Below are positions 35,167 through 43,000 of a DNA stretch of 64,000 bases, one piece after another. Every line of letters begins with the position of its first letter. The first letter of the stretch is position 1. A model generated the notes under the pieces. It made no database searches and was not told where the DNA came from. It worked only from the letters and a program-made list of their open reading frames with translations. This DNA comes from an uncultured Desulfosarcina sp. (GTDB lineage: Bacteria; Desulfobacterota; Desulfobacteria; Desulfobacterales; Desulfosarcinaceae), in contig NZ_OY764190.1 of NCBI RefSeq assembly GCF_963668215.1, forward strand, positions 496,001 through 560,000. The letters are read 5' to 3'. A program made the translations under genes and the position numbers.

Positions 35167-35928
35167 ATGGCCATGAGTCTGCTGCGCAACCTAATTCGGC
35201 CGTACTTTTACACCCGCTATGGCTTTCATCGCCTGACCGGGACCGGCGCGTTCAGAAACGGCCACGTCAGCTATGTGCGGACGGCCCCCCGGCCCCAATG
35301 GAATCCGCTCAAACAGGCCCTCTGGAACGCCCATGTCAAGCAGCTTATGGAATCGTCGTGTTCCGTCGCCGCAGTGGTAACGTGTATCAACGCCATCGGC
35401 GCCACGCAAAACGGCAATTCCGGAACCGCCAGCCAGACGGATATTCTCGACCGCGTGACCACCGGGCACTGGAAACAGCGCATGAGCGGCAGTGGATACC
35501 GGGGACGCCGCGGCCTGCCACTGCAGGTGCTGGGGCGGGTGATCGAAGAGAGCCTGAAGGTATATGGAATCAAATTTCAGGCCGTCGAGGTTGTCCATAC
35601 ACCAAAAAACATTCCCCGGCAGTCATCGGTTCGGACGACGCTGAAAAAACGGCTGCACGATTTCGATCGCTTCGGCAACGGCCTGATCGTCGCCCACTTT
35701 GACCAGGGCAGCCTGGTGCCCACGCTGAACATTCCCCATATATCGCCCGTGGGCGCCTACGATTCGGCTGCCGGCCGGGTCACCATGCTGGATGTGGACC
35801 CCGAGCAAAAAAATCCCTACGCGGTGGATTTCGACACCTTCTACCAGGGACTCTCCTGCGATTACCACCATGTGCTCGAAGCCTACGGGTATGGCAGCGG
35901 CGGGTATGTTTACATAAAACTGCGCTGA
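35167..35928 (+). CDS. Phytochelatin synthase-like C83-family peptidase
   Basis: 253 aa. The papain-like triad of the phytochelatin synthase family can be placed: Cys65 in Ser-Ser-Cys-Ser-Val-Ala-Ala-Val, His191 in Pro-His-Ile-Ser-Pro-Val-Gly-Ala-Tyr, and Asp209 in Met-Leu-Asp-Val-Asp-Pro. Bacterial members are mostly glutathione gamma-Glu-Cys hydrolases rather than true phytochelatin synthases. There is no clear signal peptide. The C-terminal Cys-rich half of plant enzymes is absent, as in other prokaryotes. The next gene is a Tat-exported metallo-hydrolase 68 nt downstream. Similarity is by motif only, so function is tentative. Confidence 0.72.
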   Translation: MAMSLLRNLIRPYFYTRYGFHRLTGTGAFRNGHVSYVRTAPRPQWNPLKQALWNAHVKQLMESSCSVAAVVTCINAIGATQNGNSGTASQTDILDRVTTGHWKQRMSGSGYRGRRGLPLQVLGRVIEESLKVYGIKFQAVEVVHTPKNIPRQSSVRTTLKKRLHDFDRFGNGLIVAHFDQGSLVPTLNIPHISPVGAYDSAAGRVTMLDVDPEQKNPYAVDFDTFYQGLSCDYHHVLEAYGYGSGGYVYIKLR

Positions 35929-35996
35929 AGGGCCGCAACAACAAAAGGATTTTGGTTTTCGAAACACAGATGAAAAACAGCCGTCCGGAAGGTAAC

Positions 35997-37088
35997 ATGT
36001 CGAGAAGACGCTTCATGGCCAGACTGGCAACGGGTTTCAAGATGGCCCTGGCCGGCCAGCTTTTGCCCCGTACGGTTCTTGCTGCCGCCCAACCCGAGGC
36101 TTCGGCGCTCCACTACCGCCCCCTGAACGGGAACAACCTGCGGGAGATGGCCCGGCGGAAGATGCACCACGGGAAAGGAATCTTTTTGAATCCCATGGGC
36201 ATTGCAAGGGATAAGCGTTTCTGGCAGGTGCTATCCTGGAAGCTCTTCCACAAAAACGCCTATGGCGCTTTCCTGGACGACCAGCCGACCACCCCCGTAA
36301 CCATCGATTGGCAGCCGGTAAAAAGCCATCGGGGGGTGTCCGTAACTTTTATTAAACACTCAACCCTGCTGATCAAGGATTTAGACAAGGTTCTGCTGAT
36401 CGATCCGGTTTTCGGAGACATCTTCTGGTTCATCAGGGACTATTCCCCGTTGGCATTCGACTTGGCGGACATGCCGCAGCCGGACCACGTACTGATCACC
36501 CACGGCCATTACGACCACCTGGACAAACCGTCCCTGGCCGCCCTTAATCCGGGAACCCATGTGATCAGCCCGTTGGGGTATGACCGCGAATTCGACTCCG
36601 TGGGCATTCGCCATCGCACTCAGTTGGACTGGTATGCCCGCTATACCGACGGCCGACGGGAGATCACCTGCCTGCCCGCCAACCACTGGACCATGCGCAA
36701 CCCCATCGTGGGCCCGAACCGGTCCCTGTGGGGCGGTTACCTGATCAGGACCGCCGGCGGCCCGACGATCTATATTTCCGGAGACAGCGCCTATTTCGAT
36801 GGATTCGAACAACTGGGCCGCGAAACCGACATCGACCTGGCCATTTTCAACGTGGGCGCCTATGCGCCGCGCTGGTTCATGGCCCCCAGCCACATGAACC
36901 CGGCCGAATGCGTCCGCGCCTTTAAGGAAATCGGCGCCCGCAAGCTGATGATCGTCCATTGGGGAACCTTCCAGTTGGGCGACGAACCGGTGCATTTCCC
37001 CCCCGGGGATATGAAAAAAGCCCTGGAAGAAGAGGGCCTGCTTTCGCGCTGGATCCCTTTGGGGTTGGGCGAAAGTTATTTCTTTTAA
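35997..37088 (+). CDS. Tat-exported MBL-fold metallo-hydrolase (UlaG/NAPE-PLD-like)
   Basis: 363 aa from the ATG at 35997, which follows GGAAGG and begins a twin-arginine signal (Ser-Arg-Arg-Arg-Phe-Met-Ala-Arg-Leu); frames from 35952 or 35970 lack a ribosome site. The metal-binding motif is H169-Gly-H171-Tyr-D173-H174, with a later Ser-Gly-Asp-Ser-Ala-Tyr and Ile-Val-His-Trp-Gly-Thr for the second metal site. The layout matches the NAPE-phospholipase D/UlaG branch, whose members act on lipid phosphodiesters or lactones. Location is the periplasm, or membrane-anchored by the signal. It may be co-transcribed with the phytochelatin-synthase-like gene. Confidence 0.85.
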   Translation: MSRRRFMARLATGFKMALAGQLLPRTVLAAAQPEASALHYRPLNGNNLREMARRKMHHGKGIFLNPMGIARDKRFWQVLSWKLFHKNAYGAFLDDQPTTPVTIDWQPVKSHRGVSVTFIKHSTLLIKDLDKVLLIDPVFGDIFWFIRDYSPLAFDLADMPQPDHVLITHGHYDHLDKPSLAALNPGTHVISPLGYDREFDSVGIRHRTQLDWYARYTDGRREITCLPANHWTMRNPIVGPNRSLWGGYLIRTAGGPTIYISGDSAYFDGFEQLGRETDIDLAIFNVGAYAPRWFMAPSHMNPAECVRAFKEIGARKLMIVHWGTFQLGDEPVHFPPGDMKKALEEEGLLSRWIPLGLGESYFF

Positions 37089-37116
37089 ACCGGCCGGAAC
37101 GAAAAAGGAGAAGACG

Positions 37117-37674
37117 ATGCGAAAACTTCTTTTTCTATTCGCGATTTATTTTTCCATCCTCCCGGCGATCGCTTTTGCGGGCCGGCATTCCTTTCCTTCA
37201 CGGATGGTCAAGGGCGCCTCGGCGGCCTTCGAGCCTCGTCATGTGCATGGTCGGATTGGCGGCCCAGCCAACCCCTATTGGAAAAACGGAATCGCCCGGC
37301 CGTTGCTTCCGCCTCGGCTCCCGGCCAAACCGGGTTGCAAGCCCCCCCATCACGGCAAACCCAGGCCGCCCATGTACGTCCCACCCCGGTACTGGTGGCC
37401 CGCAACAACCACGACGGTGGTGAAAGAAGTTCCAACTATCGTCATCGTCAACCCGCCGCCTCCGGCCGCACCGCCGCCGCCCGAACCCGAAAAAATTTGG
37501 GTGCCGCCGGTCATGGATGTCCGCACGGAGCCCGGCTATTGGGATTACGGCGTTAAAAAAATGTGGATGGGCGACCATTGGCGCTACGAACAGGACGTCA
37601 CCCAAAAGAAGTGGGTGCCCGCATCGCAGGTGGAGTATGTCAAACAGGCCGGGTACTGGAAGGTAGCTGAGTAA
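37117..37674 (+). CDS. Secreted proline-rich protein, function unknown
   Basis: 185 aa. Sec signal 1-21 (Ala-Ile-Ala-Phe-Ala-Gly). The middle (about 65-130) is rich in Pro with runs such as Pro-Pro-Pro-Pro-Ala-Ala-Pro-Pro-Pro-Pro-Glu, suggesting a stiff extended linker. The C-terminus has aromatic repeats (Pro-Gly-Tyr-Trp-Asp-Tyr, Asp-His-Trp-Arg-Tyr-Glu, Ala-Gly-Tyr-Trp-Lys-Val) of the kind in small envelope proteins. GGAGAAG precedes the ATG. It is 28 nt after the metallo-hydrolase and so probably in the same transcript. No family recognised. Confidence 0.7.
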   Translation: MRKLLFLFAIYFSILPAIAFAGRHSFPSRMVKGASAAFEPRHVHGRIGGPANPYWKNGIARPLLPPRLPAKPGCKPPHHGKPRPPMYVPPRYWWPATTTTVVKEVPTIVIVNPPPPAAPPPPEPEKIWVPPVMDVRTEPGYWDYGVKKMWMGDHWRYEQDVTQKKWVPASQVEYVKQAGYWKVAE

Positions 37675-37677
37675 ATT

Positions 37678-38166
37678 TCAGAAGCGTCGCGCGGGCCGTT
37701 TGCCACGCTCCAGAATCAAGGGATCGGAATCTTTGGAAGGCAGGCTGACCACGACCACGTTGTCCGGCTCGAACCGAATGGCGGTTTGGCTGTAGGGAGA
37801 ATACCATACCCCGATCTGTTTTCCTTCCGGGTTGGTGACGCTGGCACCCATGATGGTAGGGGTAAATCCCAGTTGGCCGGTCATGGCATCCACCAGCCCT
37901 TTTAACAATTCGGGGGTCATCTCCACGGGCCGCCACAACCCCGGTTGCAGGGTATAGGATCGGTGCACAGCCAGGATGGCATTCGGGCGGGATTGTGGGC
38001 CGGTAAGGAAATAGCGGTGATCGGGAAGGACTTCGTGGCGCTCGAATAAGTTGCCGACCGCATTGCTGCGCACCAGGTGGCCATAGCTGCCCGAACAGGC
38101 TGCTATCAATATGAACATGACGCACAGCCCAAGGCGTTTAACAGATATCGCTTGTCGGCATTTCAT
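37678..38166 (-). CDS. Hypothetical lipoprotein
   Basis: 162 aa. Lipobox Ile-Ala-Ala-Cys at Cys24 after a hydrophobic segment, so it should be lipid-anchored in the envelope. The mature part has no recognised domain; it contains a Val-His-Arg-Ser-Tyr motif and ends Arg-Pro-Ala-Arg-Arg-Phe. It is convergent with the proline-rich protein gene (3-nt gap) and 46 nt downstream of the DUF1566 gene. Confidence 0.65.
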   Translation of the reverse strand: MKCRQAISVKRLGLCVMFILIAACSGSYGHLVRSNAVGNLFERHEVLPDHRYFLTGPQSRPNAILAVHRSYTLQPGLWRPVEMTPELLKGLVDAMTGQLGFTPTIMGASVTNPEGKQIGVWYSPYSQTAIRFEPDNVVVVSLPSKDSDPLILERGKRPARRF

Positions 38167-38212
38167 TGAACACCAGGTTCGTCAATGTGCTGAAAACAAT
38201 GGGCCGTCCGGA

Positions 38213-38698
38213 TCACTGGAGGTCGCGCACGGCCAGGACGCGGTAGCCCTTCTTGTGAGCCATGCGGTCGCTGTAATGGTAGCCGCGATGAAAATTGAAA
38301 ATGGCTGCCTGGATGGCCGACGTGTCCGAAGACCACACCCAGCCGCAGGAAAGCCGGATCAGAGGGGTTATTTGAACCCACTGCCCGCAGTCGGTCTCGT
38401 AGCCGGCCTGCTTGTCGGCCTGATAGAGGCTGGCCAGTTCCTTCAAGGTCGGCATCCGCCAGTTGTCGTAAGTCTTTGAAATGGTGTAGGGGAAGGTAAA
38501 CTGGATCCACTGGCGCGCTTGTCTCCAGTCGATGTCGCCCTGATTGTCGCTTTTGGCCCACATGACACCCAACTGGTGGTCCGTGACGGTGCCGTCTTTG
38601 TTGTCGGTAAACCGGTCCTCGGCCAGGGCGACTCCACCGACAGCCAGTGCCAGCCAGGCCGCCAGGCCAATCACTGTCATTACGGCAGTTCTAACCAT
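38213..38698 (-). CDS. DUF1566 (Lcl-like) domain protein, secreted
   Basis: 161 aa from the ATG at 38698, preceded by AAAGGA and 4 nt after the universal stress gene stop. Signal peptide about 1-26. The DUF1566/Lcl C-terminal-domain signature is visible: Phe-Thr-Asp-Asn-x-Asp-Gly-Thr-Val-Thr-Asp, Gly-Val-Met-Trp, Asn-Trp-Arg-Met-Pro-Thr-Leu-Lys-Glu-Leu, Trp-Ser-Ser-Asp. In other bacteria this C-type-lectin-like fold occurs in surface or secreted proteins. Role here unknown. Confidence 0.82.
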   Translation of the reverse strand: MVRTAVMTVIGLAAWLALAVGGVALAEDRFTDNKDGTVTDHQLGVMWAKSDNQGDIDWRQARQWIQFTFPYTISKTYDNWRMPTLKELASLYQADKQAGYETDCGQWVQITPLIRLSCGWVWSSDTSAIQAAIFNFHRGYHYSDRMAHKKGYRVLAVRDLQ

Positions 38699-38702
38699 GG
38701 CA

Positions 38703-39206
38703 TCATCCTTTAAGGCGTCTTTCAATTCGTCTTCTCAGCCGCTCGGCGACCTTCTCTTCCCGGTAGGAGATGATCGTCGCCGGAGAGCGCCGAAAGATCT
38801 TCTCGGCAACGGAGCCCACCAGAATGTGTTCGAGATCGGTGCGGCCCTTGGGTCCCATTACCACCACGTCGATATCCTGATCCAGGATCGCCTTGAGCAG
38901 TTCCTCGATGGGATTGCCGACGAAAAAGAGGCAGCGGATTTTCTCCGGCGGATAGCCGCTTTCGGCAATGAATGTATCCAGGGTGCGGCGCCGTTCGTCC
39001 TTGATGTTCTGAATGTAATGGCTGCCGTCCACTTCGTAGCCCATGGCCGAAATGGTCTGGACCGACTCCACATCGCGGGAATTGATCACGCTGGCTACGA
39101 TCAGTTCGGCATCGGTGCATTGCGCGAATTGGGCCGCGAAATTGAAGGTCCCCTTGGCGTATTCCGAAAAAGCCAGCGCTACGAGTACTTTTTTAACCGA
39201 TTTCAT
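38703..39206 (-). CDS. Universal stress protein (UspA family)
   Basis: 167 aa, single Usp domain. The nucleotide-binding motif Gly-x2-Gly-x9-Gly-Ser is present (Gly-Pro-Lys-Gly...Val-Gly-Ser-Val-Ala-Glu-Lys-Ile), so it belongs to the ATP-binding type. It starts 80 nt downstream of the TAXI-TRAP permease, a common neighbourhood for Usp genes, and may be in the same operon. Confidence 0.92.
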   Translation of the reverse strand: MKSVKKVLVALAFSEYAKGTFNFAAQFAQCTDAELIVASVINSRDVESVQTISAMGYEVDGSHYIQNIKDERRRTLDTFIAESGYPPEKIRCLFFVGNPIEELLKAILDQDIDVVVMGPKGRTDLEHILVGSVAEKIFRRSPATIISYREEKVAERLRRRIERRLKG

Positions 39207-39285
39207 CGCACACTCCTCCGGTTGGACGATCCACGCCCCTGTCCGAAACGACGGAGGCGATCAAGGTAAGGGGTGGCCTGAATCC

Positions 39286-41361
39286 TCAGGCCGCTGCCGA
39301 AACCGCTTCGGGCTTGGGCATCCGCGGGCGCTGCATCAGGTAGAGCAAACCGAAAATCCCCAGCCCGATCAGGTAGGTCCAGTAGCGTTGATCCTGGGGA
39401 ATCCCGAGCCAGGAGGCGATCAGGTCCGGGCGCATCAGGCTCAGGGTCACGGACAGGAAAATCGGTATTTCCCAGATTTTGTTGCGCGCGATGAAAAACC
39501 CCTGGGTGGCCGAGGCAAAGGCGAAATTGCCCAGGCAGGCCATGATGAAAATCAGAAACCCCTGGGACCACGAATAGACGTTGTGCAGAATCAGGTCGGC
39601 ATTGAAAATGAACATGAACGGTAAAATGGCGGTCCGGATGTCGTACATGAACCCCTGGATGCCGGTGGGTATGGGCGGCGACTTGGCGATGGCGGCCGCC
39701 GCGTAGGCGGCCAGCCCCACCGGCGGCGTATCGTCGGCCAGGATGCCGAAGTAGAAGCAGAACAGGTGGGCCGCCATCAGCGGTACGATAAAGTCGTTGA
39801 ATCCGCCGATCTCGACAATGGCCGGGGCGGTCAGGGAGGCCATGACGATATAGGTGGCCGTGGTGGGCAGCCCCATGCCGATAATCAGGCTGGCCACGGC
39901 CGTGATAACGAGCATCAGAAAGATGTTGCCGCCGGAAAGCGTATCGATGATGGCGGTAATCAACTGGCCCAAGCCCAACGCAACCACGCCCACGATGATA
40001 CCGGCCGCCGCCGTGGCCAGGGCCACGGACACCATGTTGCGGGAACCGGCGGCCAGGGCCGAAAAAATCTCCGTAATGGCCAGCCGGATGGCCGGACCGA
40101 TGGGCTCTTTGCGCAGATGAGCCTGGATGGGCCGCTGCAGAAGCATGACGATGGCCATGAGCCAGATGGCGTTAAAGGCAGCCAGTTCCGGCGAATGCCG
40201 CACCACGATCAGTTCGTAAAGCAGCATCATGATCGGAATGACGTATTGCAAACCGCCCACAAAGGTCTTGAAGAAGGGAGGCAGTTCGGAGCGGGGCATG
40301 CCCTGCAGCCCCAGCTTGGAGGCCTCGATGTGGGTGATGTAAAACAGGGCCGCATAGGAGGCAAAGGCCGGCACGGCCGCCGCCTTGATCACCTCGACGT
40401 AGGGGACGTTGACATATTCGGCGATGATGAAGGCCGCCGCGCCCATGATGGGCGGCGCCAGCTGGCCGTCCGTGCTGGCGGCCACTTCCACGGCCGCCGC
40501 CTTTTTGGCCGGATAGCCCACTTTTTTCATCAGGGGGATCGTAAAAGTCCCGGTGGTGACGATGTTGGCGATGCTCGATCCGGAGACCAGTCCGGTAAGC
40601 CCGCTGCCCATGACGGCCGCCTTGGCCGGACCGCCTTTAAAGCCGCCCAGCAGACTCAGGGCCAGCCGGATAAAATACTGGCCCGCCCCGGCCTTGTCGA
40701 GCATGGCGCCGAAAAGCACGAAGAGAAAAACAATGGTGGCGGACACATCCAGGGGGATGCCGTAAATGCCTTCGGTGGACATGGTCATCTGGCCCACGAA
40801 GCGGTTCATGGACGTCCCCTTGAAGGCAATCAGGTCCGGCATGTAGGGGCCGGCAAAGGCGTAAAGAATAAAAGCACCGGCGATTACCGGCAGGGCCGGT
40901 CCGATCACCCGGCGGGAGGCCTCCAGCAGCAGGACCACCAGCGTCAGACCGATGAAGATGTCGCGACCGATGGCATTGCCGTATCGCAGGGTCATGCTTT
41001 CGTAGTCGATGGCGATGTACAGGGCTGCGAAACAGGCAACCAGAGCGACCACGGCATCGATGATGGGAATTCTGTTCTTGGCCGATAAAAATTTAAGTCC
41101 CAGGAAGGGATGTTTGAGCATCGGATAGTTGAGATAGACCACCAGCAGGGCAAAACCCAGATGAATCGCTCGGATATAGGTGGAATCGAGCAACAGCCAA
41201 CTGGCGATAGAGAGCTGGAACAGGCTCCAGGCCACACAGATGGTGGGAATCACCCATTTGGACAGCCCCTTGGGCCGTCTGCCGACCCCCTCTTCCTCCT
41301 CGGCCATGCGTTTGGCCAGTTCCAATCCTTCGTCCCGTTCGTCGATATTCGTATTGCTCAT
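39286..41361 (-). CDS. TRAP transporter permease, fused 4TM/12TM type (TAXI system)
   Basis: 691 aa, the length of DctQM-fused permeases of TAXI-type TRAP transporters. The N-terminal third (spans at about 33-125) is the small-subunit-like part. The large part has Gly-Ala-Met-Leu-Asp-Lys-Ala-Gly-Ala-Gly, Val-Ser-Gly-Ser-Ser-Ile-Ala-Asn and Gly-Met-Gly-Leu-Pro-Thr-Thr-Ala-Thr-Tyr motifs. It uses an ion gradient to take up an organic acid delivered by the TAXI binding protein encoded just upstream (121-nt gap). Located in the inner membrane. Confidence 0.92.
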   Translation of the reverse strand: MSNTNIDERDEGLELAKRMAEEEEGVGRRPKGLSKWVIPTICVAWSLFQLSIASWLLLDSTYIRAIHLGFALLVVYLNYPMLKHPFLGLKFLSAKNRIPIIDAVVALVACFAALYIAIDYESMTLRYGNAIGRDIFIGLTLVVLLLEASRRVIGPALPVIAGAFILYAFAGPYMPDLIAFKGTSMNRFVGQMTMSTEGIYGIPLDVSATIVFLFVLFGAMLDKAGAGQYFIRLALSLLGGFKGGPAKAAVMGSGLTGLVSGSSIANIVTTGTFTIPLMKKVGYPAKKAAAVEVAASTDGQLAPPIMGAAAFIIAEYVNVPYVEVIKAAAVPAFASYAALFYITHIEASKLGLQGMPRSELPPFFKTFVGGLQYVIPIMMLLYELIVVRHSPELAAFNAIWLMAIVMLLQRPIQAHLRKEPIGPAIRLAITEIFSALAAGSRNMVSVALATAAAGIIVGVVALGLGQLITAIIDTLSGGNIFLMLVITAVASLIIGMGLPTTATYIVMASLTAPAIVEIGGFNDFIVPLMAAHLFCFYFGILADDTPPVGLAAYAAAAIAKSPPIPTGIQGFMYDIRTAILPFMFIFNADLILHNVYSWSQGFLIFIMACLGNFAFASATQGFFIARNKIWEIPIFLSVTLSLMRPDLIASWLGIPQDQRYWTYLIGLGIFGLLYLMQRPRMPKPEAVSAAA

Positions 41362-41482
41362 AGTGAAAACCTAAATCCTTGGAATATGGGCGCGAGGCTG
41401 CCGGCGCTGGAATGCGATTCCCTGCCCCGGCCGCATAGCCGGGGCAGGGAACCGCAACGGGTGAGACGCGTGAGATAAAAAA

Positions 41483-42463
41483 CTATTTTAAACCGGCCTC
41501 TTTATAGTACTTCATGGCGCCAGGATGAATCGGCGCGGAAAGACCGGTCAGCATGGCCTCTTTGGTCAGACCGGCATAGGCCGGGTGGAGTTTGACGAAC
41601 TTGTCGAAGTTGTCGAACACTTCCTTGACGATGGCGTAGACAACATTGTCGGGCACCTTGGCGGAGGTGACGAAGGTGGCCTTGACGCCGAAGGTCTCGA
41701 CCGCCTCTTCGGTGTTGGCGGCGCCCGGATAGTTGGACATCAGGGTCTTGGCGGCTGCGTAGTAGGGATATTTGGCGACAATTTTGTCCGCATTGGGAAT
41801 GGCGATGAACTTGACCTTGCGGGCGCCGGCGGTGGCTTCCTTGTAGTATCCGCTGGGATGGCCCACGGTGTAGAAGGCGGCGTCGATGCGGCCGTCCTGG
41901 ATGAGACTGGGCGCTTCCGGGGCCTTCAGGCTTTCGGCGTGGAAATCTTTTTCGTAGTCCAGACCATTGGCCTCCAGGGCGTCGATGGCATTCTGACGGA
42001 AGCCGGAGCCCGGATTCCCGATGTTGACGCGTTTGCCCTTAAGATCCTGGAAGGTGTTGATGCCCGAATCGACGGCGGCGATCAGGTCCACGGTTTCGGC
42101 ATGAATCGAGAATACGGCCCGCAGGTCTTTCTGGGGCTTGCCGTCCCATTCTGAGCCCGGGGTGCCATTATACGCCTGATACTGGCGGTCGGACTGGGCC
42201 ACGCCGAATTCGAGGTCGCCGGCCATGATGGCGTTGATGTTGAATGCCGAACCGCCAGTGGATTCAACGGTGGCACGGATGCCGTACTCCTTGCGTTTTT
42301 CATTGACCATCTTGGCAATGGCGCCGCCGGTGGGATAATAGACGCCGGTGATGCCGCCGGTGCCGATGGTAACGAAGGTGGTTTTGGCCTGAACGTCAGC
42401 CGGAGCGGTTCCAAAAACAAAGGTCAGTGCAACGAAAAGTACCAGAAAAGATAATTTCTTCAT
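41483..42463 (-). CDS. TAXI family TRAP transporter solute-binding protein
   Basis: 326 aa from the ATG at 42463, preceded by GGAGGAGG; a longer frame to 42643 would precede the signal peptide and is rejected. Sec signal 1-25. The TAXI signature appears as Ile-Gly-Thr-Gly-Gly-Ile-Thr-Gly-Val-Tyr-Tyr-Pro-Thr-Gly-Gly, then Phe-Gly-Val-Ala-Gln-Ser-Asp and Val-Asn-Ile-Gly-Asn-Pro-Gly-Ser-Gly. It captures the substrate in the periplasm for the fused permease. TAXI substrates include glutamate and other organic acids; this one is unknown. Confidence 0.92.
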   Translation of the reverse strand: MKKLSFLVLFVALTFVFGTAPADVQAKTTFVTIGTGGITGVYYPTGGAIAKMVNEKRKEYGIRATVESTGGSAFNINAIMAGDLEFGVAQSDRQYQAYNGTPGSEWDGKPQKDLRAVFSIHAETVDLIAAVDSGINTFQDLKGKRVNIGNPGSGFRQNAIDALEANGLDYEKDFHAESLKAPEAPSLIQDGRIDAAFYTVGHPSGYYKEATAGARKVKFIAIPNADKIVAKYPYYAAAKTLMSNYPGAANTEEAVETFGVKATFVTSAKVPDNVVYAIVKEVFDNFDKFVKLHPAYAGLTKEAMLTGLSAPIHPGAMKYYKEAGLK

Positions 42464-43000
42464 GAATTCCTCCTCCAATTGGTCGATCGGAAATAAAAAA
42501 TGGGCCGAGGTCGGCCGGGTCAGAAAAAAACGAGTCCCCTCCTTTCTCCGGAAAATCGGGCTGCAACAAAACGGATCGGGTGCCGGGTGCAATCCGCCCG
42601 GCAACCATTGAACGTTTCTGAAAACCGGCTTTACAACGGGCAAAACCGTTGCGTGGAATGAAAGAATGGGCGATTCGTTCCGCCCTTACCAGGGCTACTA
42701 TTCGGCTGGCATCGGGATTTCCAGCCGGGTATCATCCTGTAGATGAATAACTAATTATAAATAAAGCAAAAGGAGTTCTCTGTCAACCAAGCGCACCGGG
42801 CTGGCCAAGGATAACCTCATTTGGAATCCGACGTAGCGTAGCGGCGCGGTTTATCCGCGCCTGGTTAGCAAAGGCGCGGATAAACCACGCCACTACACTC
42901 ATGCGACATAAAGAAAAACGGTTTCGAAGTCCCTATTGTTGCATGGTCTTTCTCTATTTTTTCGAGAAAGACGAAACGCCTATTTCAGTTCATAATGACC
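42464..43000. other. 537-nt gap between the TAXI operon and the acyl-CoA synthetase gene
   Basis: It holds the palindrome at 42838-42896 and an AT-rich stretch near 42735-42770 that is a likely place for the TAXI operon promoter. No coding frame here is convincing. Confidence 0.55.
42838..42896. repeat. Palindrome with 25-bp arms (REP-like)
   Basis: Arm GTAGCGGCGCGGTTTATCCG... (42838-42862) pairs with 42872-42896 with two mismatches around a 9-nt loop. It lies about 100 nt past the stop of the acyl-CoA synthetase gene on neither gene's immediate end. There is no T-run. Confidence 0.82.

Noticed and set aside
35167..35928. True phytochelatin synthase acting in metal detoxification
   Set aside because: Only the catalytic half is present and no metal-resistance gene adjoins; a peptidase role is the safer call.
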